A stretch of 5,145 bases of DNA from CAYHSY01 sp964359435 (GTDB taxonomy: Bacteria; Patescibacteriota; Minisyncoccia; UBA6257; JAUSGH01), in NCBI GenBank assembly GCA_964359435.1, contig CAYHSY010000057.1, forward strand, positions 1 through 5,145, given 5' to 3'. Positions within the stretch are counted from its first letter, which is position 1. Each line of letters begins with the position of its first letter. The position numbers and the translations under genes are program-made. Positions 4,802 to 5,145 of this stretch are shown piece by piece. Below the pieces are notes generated by a model, which saw only the letters and a list, made by a program, of their open reading frames with translations, had not been told where the DNA came from and did not search any database.

Positions 4802-5145
4802 ACGGTTTGAACCCAGCTCACGTGCCCTTTTAAGTGGCGAACAGCCACACGCTTGGAAGCTTCTCCACCTCCGCGCTAGGGCGAGCCGACATCGAGGTGC
4901 CGAGCCTGGTCGTCGCTGGGAACGCTCGGACCAGACTAGCCTGTTATCCCCGGGGTAACTTTTAGCCGATGTCTCTGACCATTCTATTACGAATCATCGG
5001 GTCACTAACTTCTGCTTTCGCATCGGCGCGACTTGTGTGTCTTGCCGTTAAGCTGGCTTATGCGTTTACACGTCCAGCGCGATTTCCATCCGCGCCAAGC
5101 CAACCTTGATAAACTCCTCCGTTACTTTTTAGGAGGATAACGCGC

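Larger units (their letters stand above)
3450..5145 (-). rRNA. rrl: 23S ribosomal RNA, 3' portion, interrupted by two group I introns (runs off the right edge)
   Basis: The minus strand matches bacterial 23S from about E. coli position 2251 to the 3' end once introns are removed. Exon segments are 5145-4802 (up to U2593), 4504-4443 (C2594-U2656, 62 nt against 63 in E. coli) and 3688 to about 3450 (A2657 to the end). Landmarks include GTAACGGAGGAG, GGCACCTCGATGTCGGCTC, GGGGATAACAGGCTAG, TGGCTGTTCGCC (A-loop), CGTGAGACAG, and the sarcin-ricin sequence AGTACGAGAGGACC once exons are joined. Relative to E. coli, helix 93 carries paired changes (2590 A to C with 2604 U to G; 2588 G to A with 2606 C to U), which indicates a functional rRNA rather than a decayed copy. 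The last few bases at the right edge do not match the conserved P-loop. The exact 3' end is approximate. Confidence 0.95.

Noticed and set aside
3450..5145. Decayed 23S pseudogene broken by insertions
   Set aside because: Exons are collinear with E. coli, key catalytic sequences are kept and helix 93 shows compensatory pairs, so the rRNA looks functional after splicing.

Overview
This window looks like a bacterial chromosome fragment, most likely from the Candidate Phyla Radiation (Patescibacteria, Parcubacteria-like). That placement is inference. It rests on LAGLIDADG-type introns in the 23S rRNA gene, a membrane-anchored protein with a Cys/Asp/Gly/Asn signature of a type often seen in those genomes, and otherwise unrecognisable secreted proteins. 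TAA and TAG stops are seen; nothing bears on a recoded TGA.

Layout. Bases 1-498 (minus) are the first 166 residues of a RodA/FtsW-family cell-wall polymerase that continues past the left edge. Upstream of it, 574-1338 (minus) encodes a one-helix membrane protein with an extracytoplasmic four-cysteine motif and two probable beta-sandwich repeats. A compact divergent promoter region (1339-1463) separates this from two rightward genes, 1464-2180 and 2300-3187. Both encode exported, cysteine-free, mostly helical proteins of unknown function. They are divided by a strong hairpin terminator whose descending arm also holds a good -35 box for the second gene. A hairpin at about 3185-3221 has U-tracts on both strands and separates the second gene from the convergent rRNA operon.

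The right half (minus strand) is the 3' end of an rRNA operon: partial 23S (5145 to about 3450), a 98-nt spacer without tRNA, then 5S (3351-3231). The 23S gene is cut by two group I introns only 62 nt apart in the mature RNA. Intron 2 (4505-4801) sits after E. coli position U2593, the site of the Chlamydomonas I-CreI intron, and has no ORF. Intron 1 (3689-4442) sits after U2656, inside the sarcin-ricin loop, and encodes a single-motif LAGLIDADG endonuclease (3808-4317) that resembles I-CreI. The introns share P-, R- and S-type core motifs, which suggests common origin. The endonuclease stop codon lies inside the intron's R element, so protein-coding and ribozyme sequence overlap.

The most unusual observations are the intron in the sarcin-ricin loop, the I-CreI-like enzyme sitting next to rather than inside the I-CreI-type site, the coding/ribozyme overlap, and a possible third intron boundary at the right edge where the 23S P-loop sequence is not conserved.
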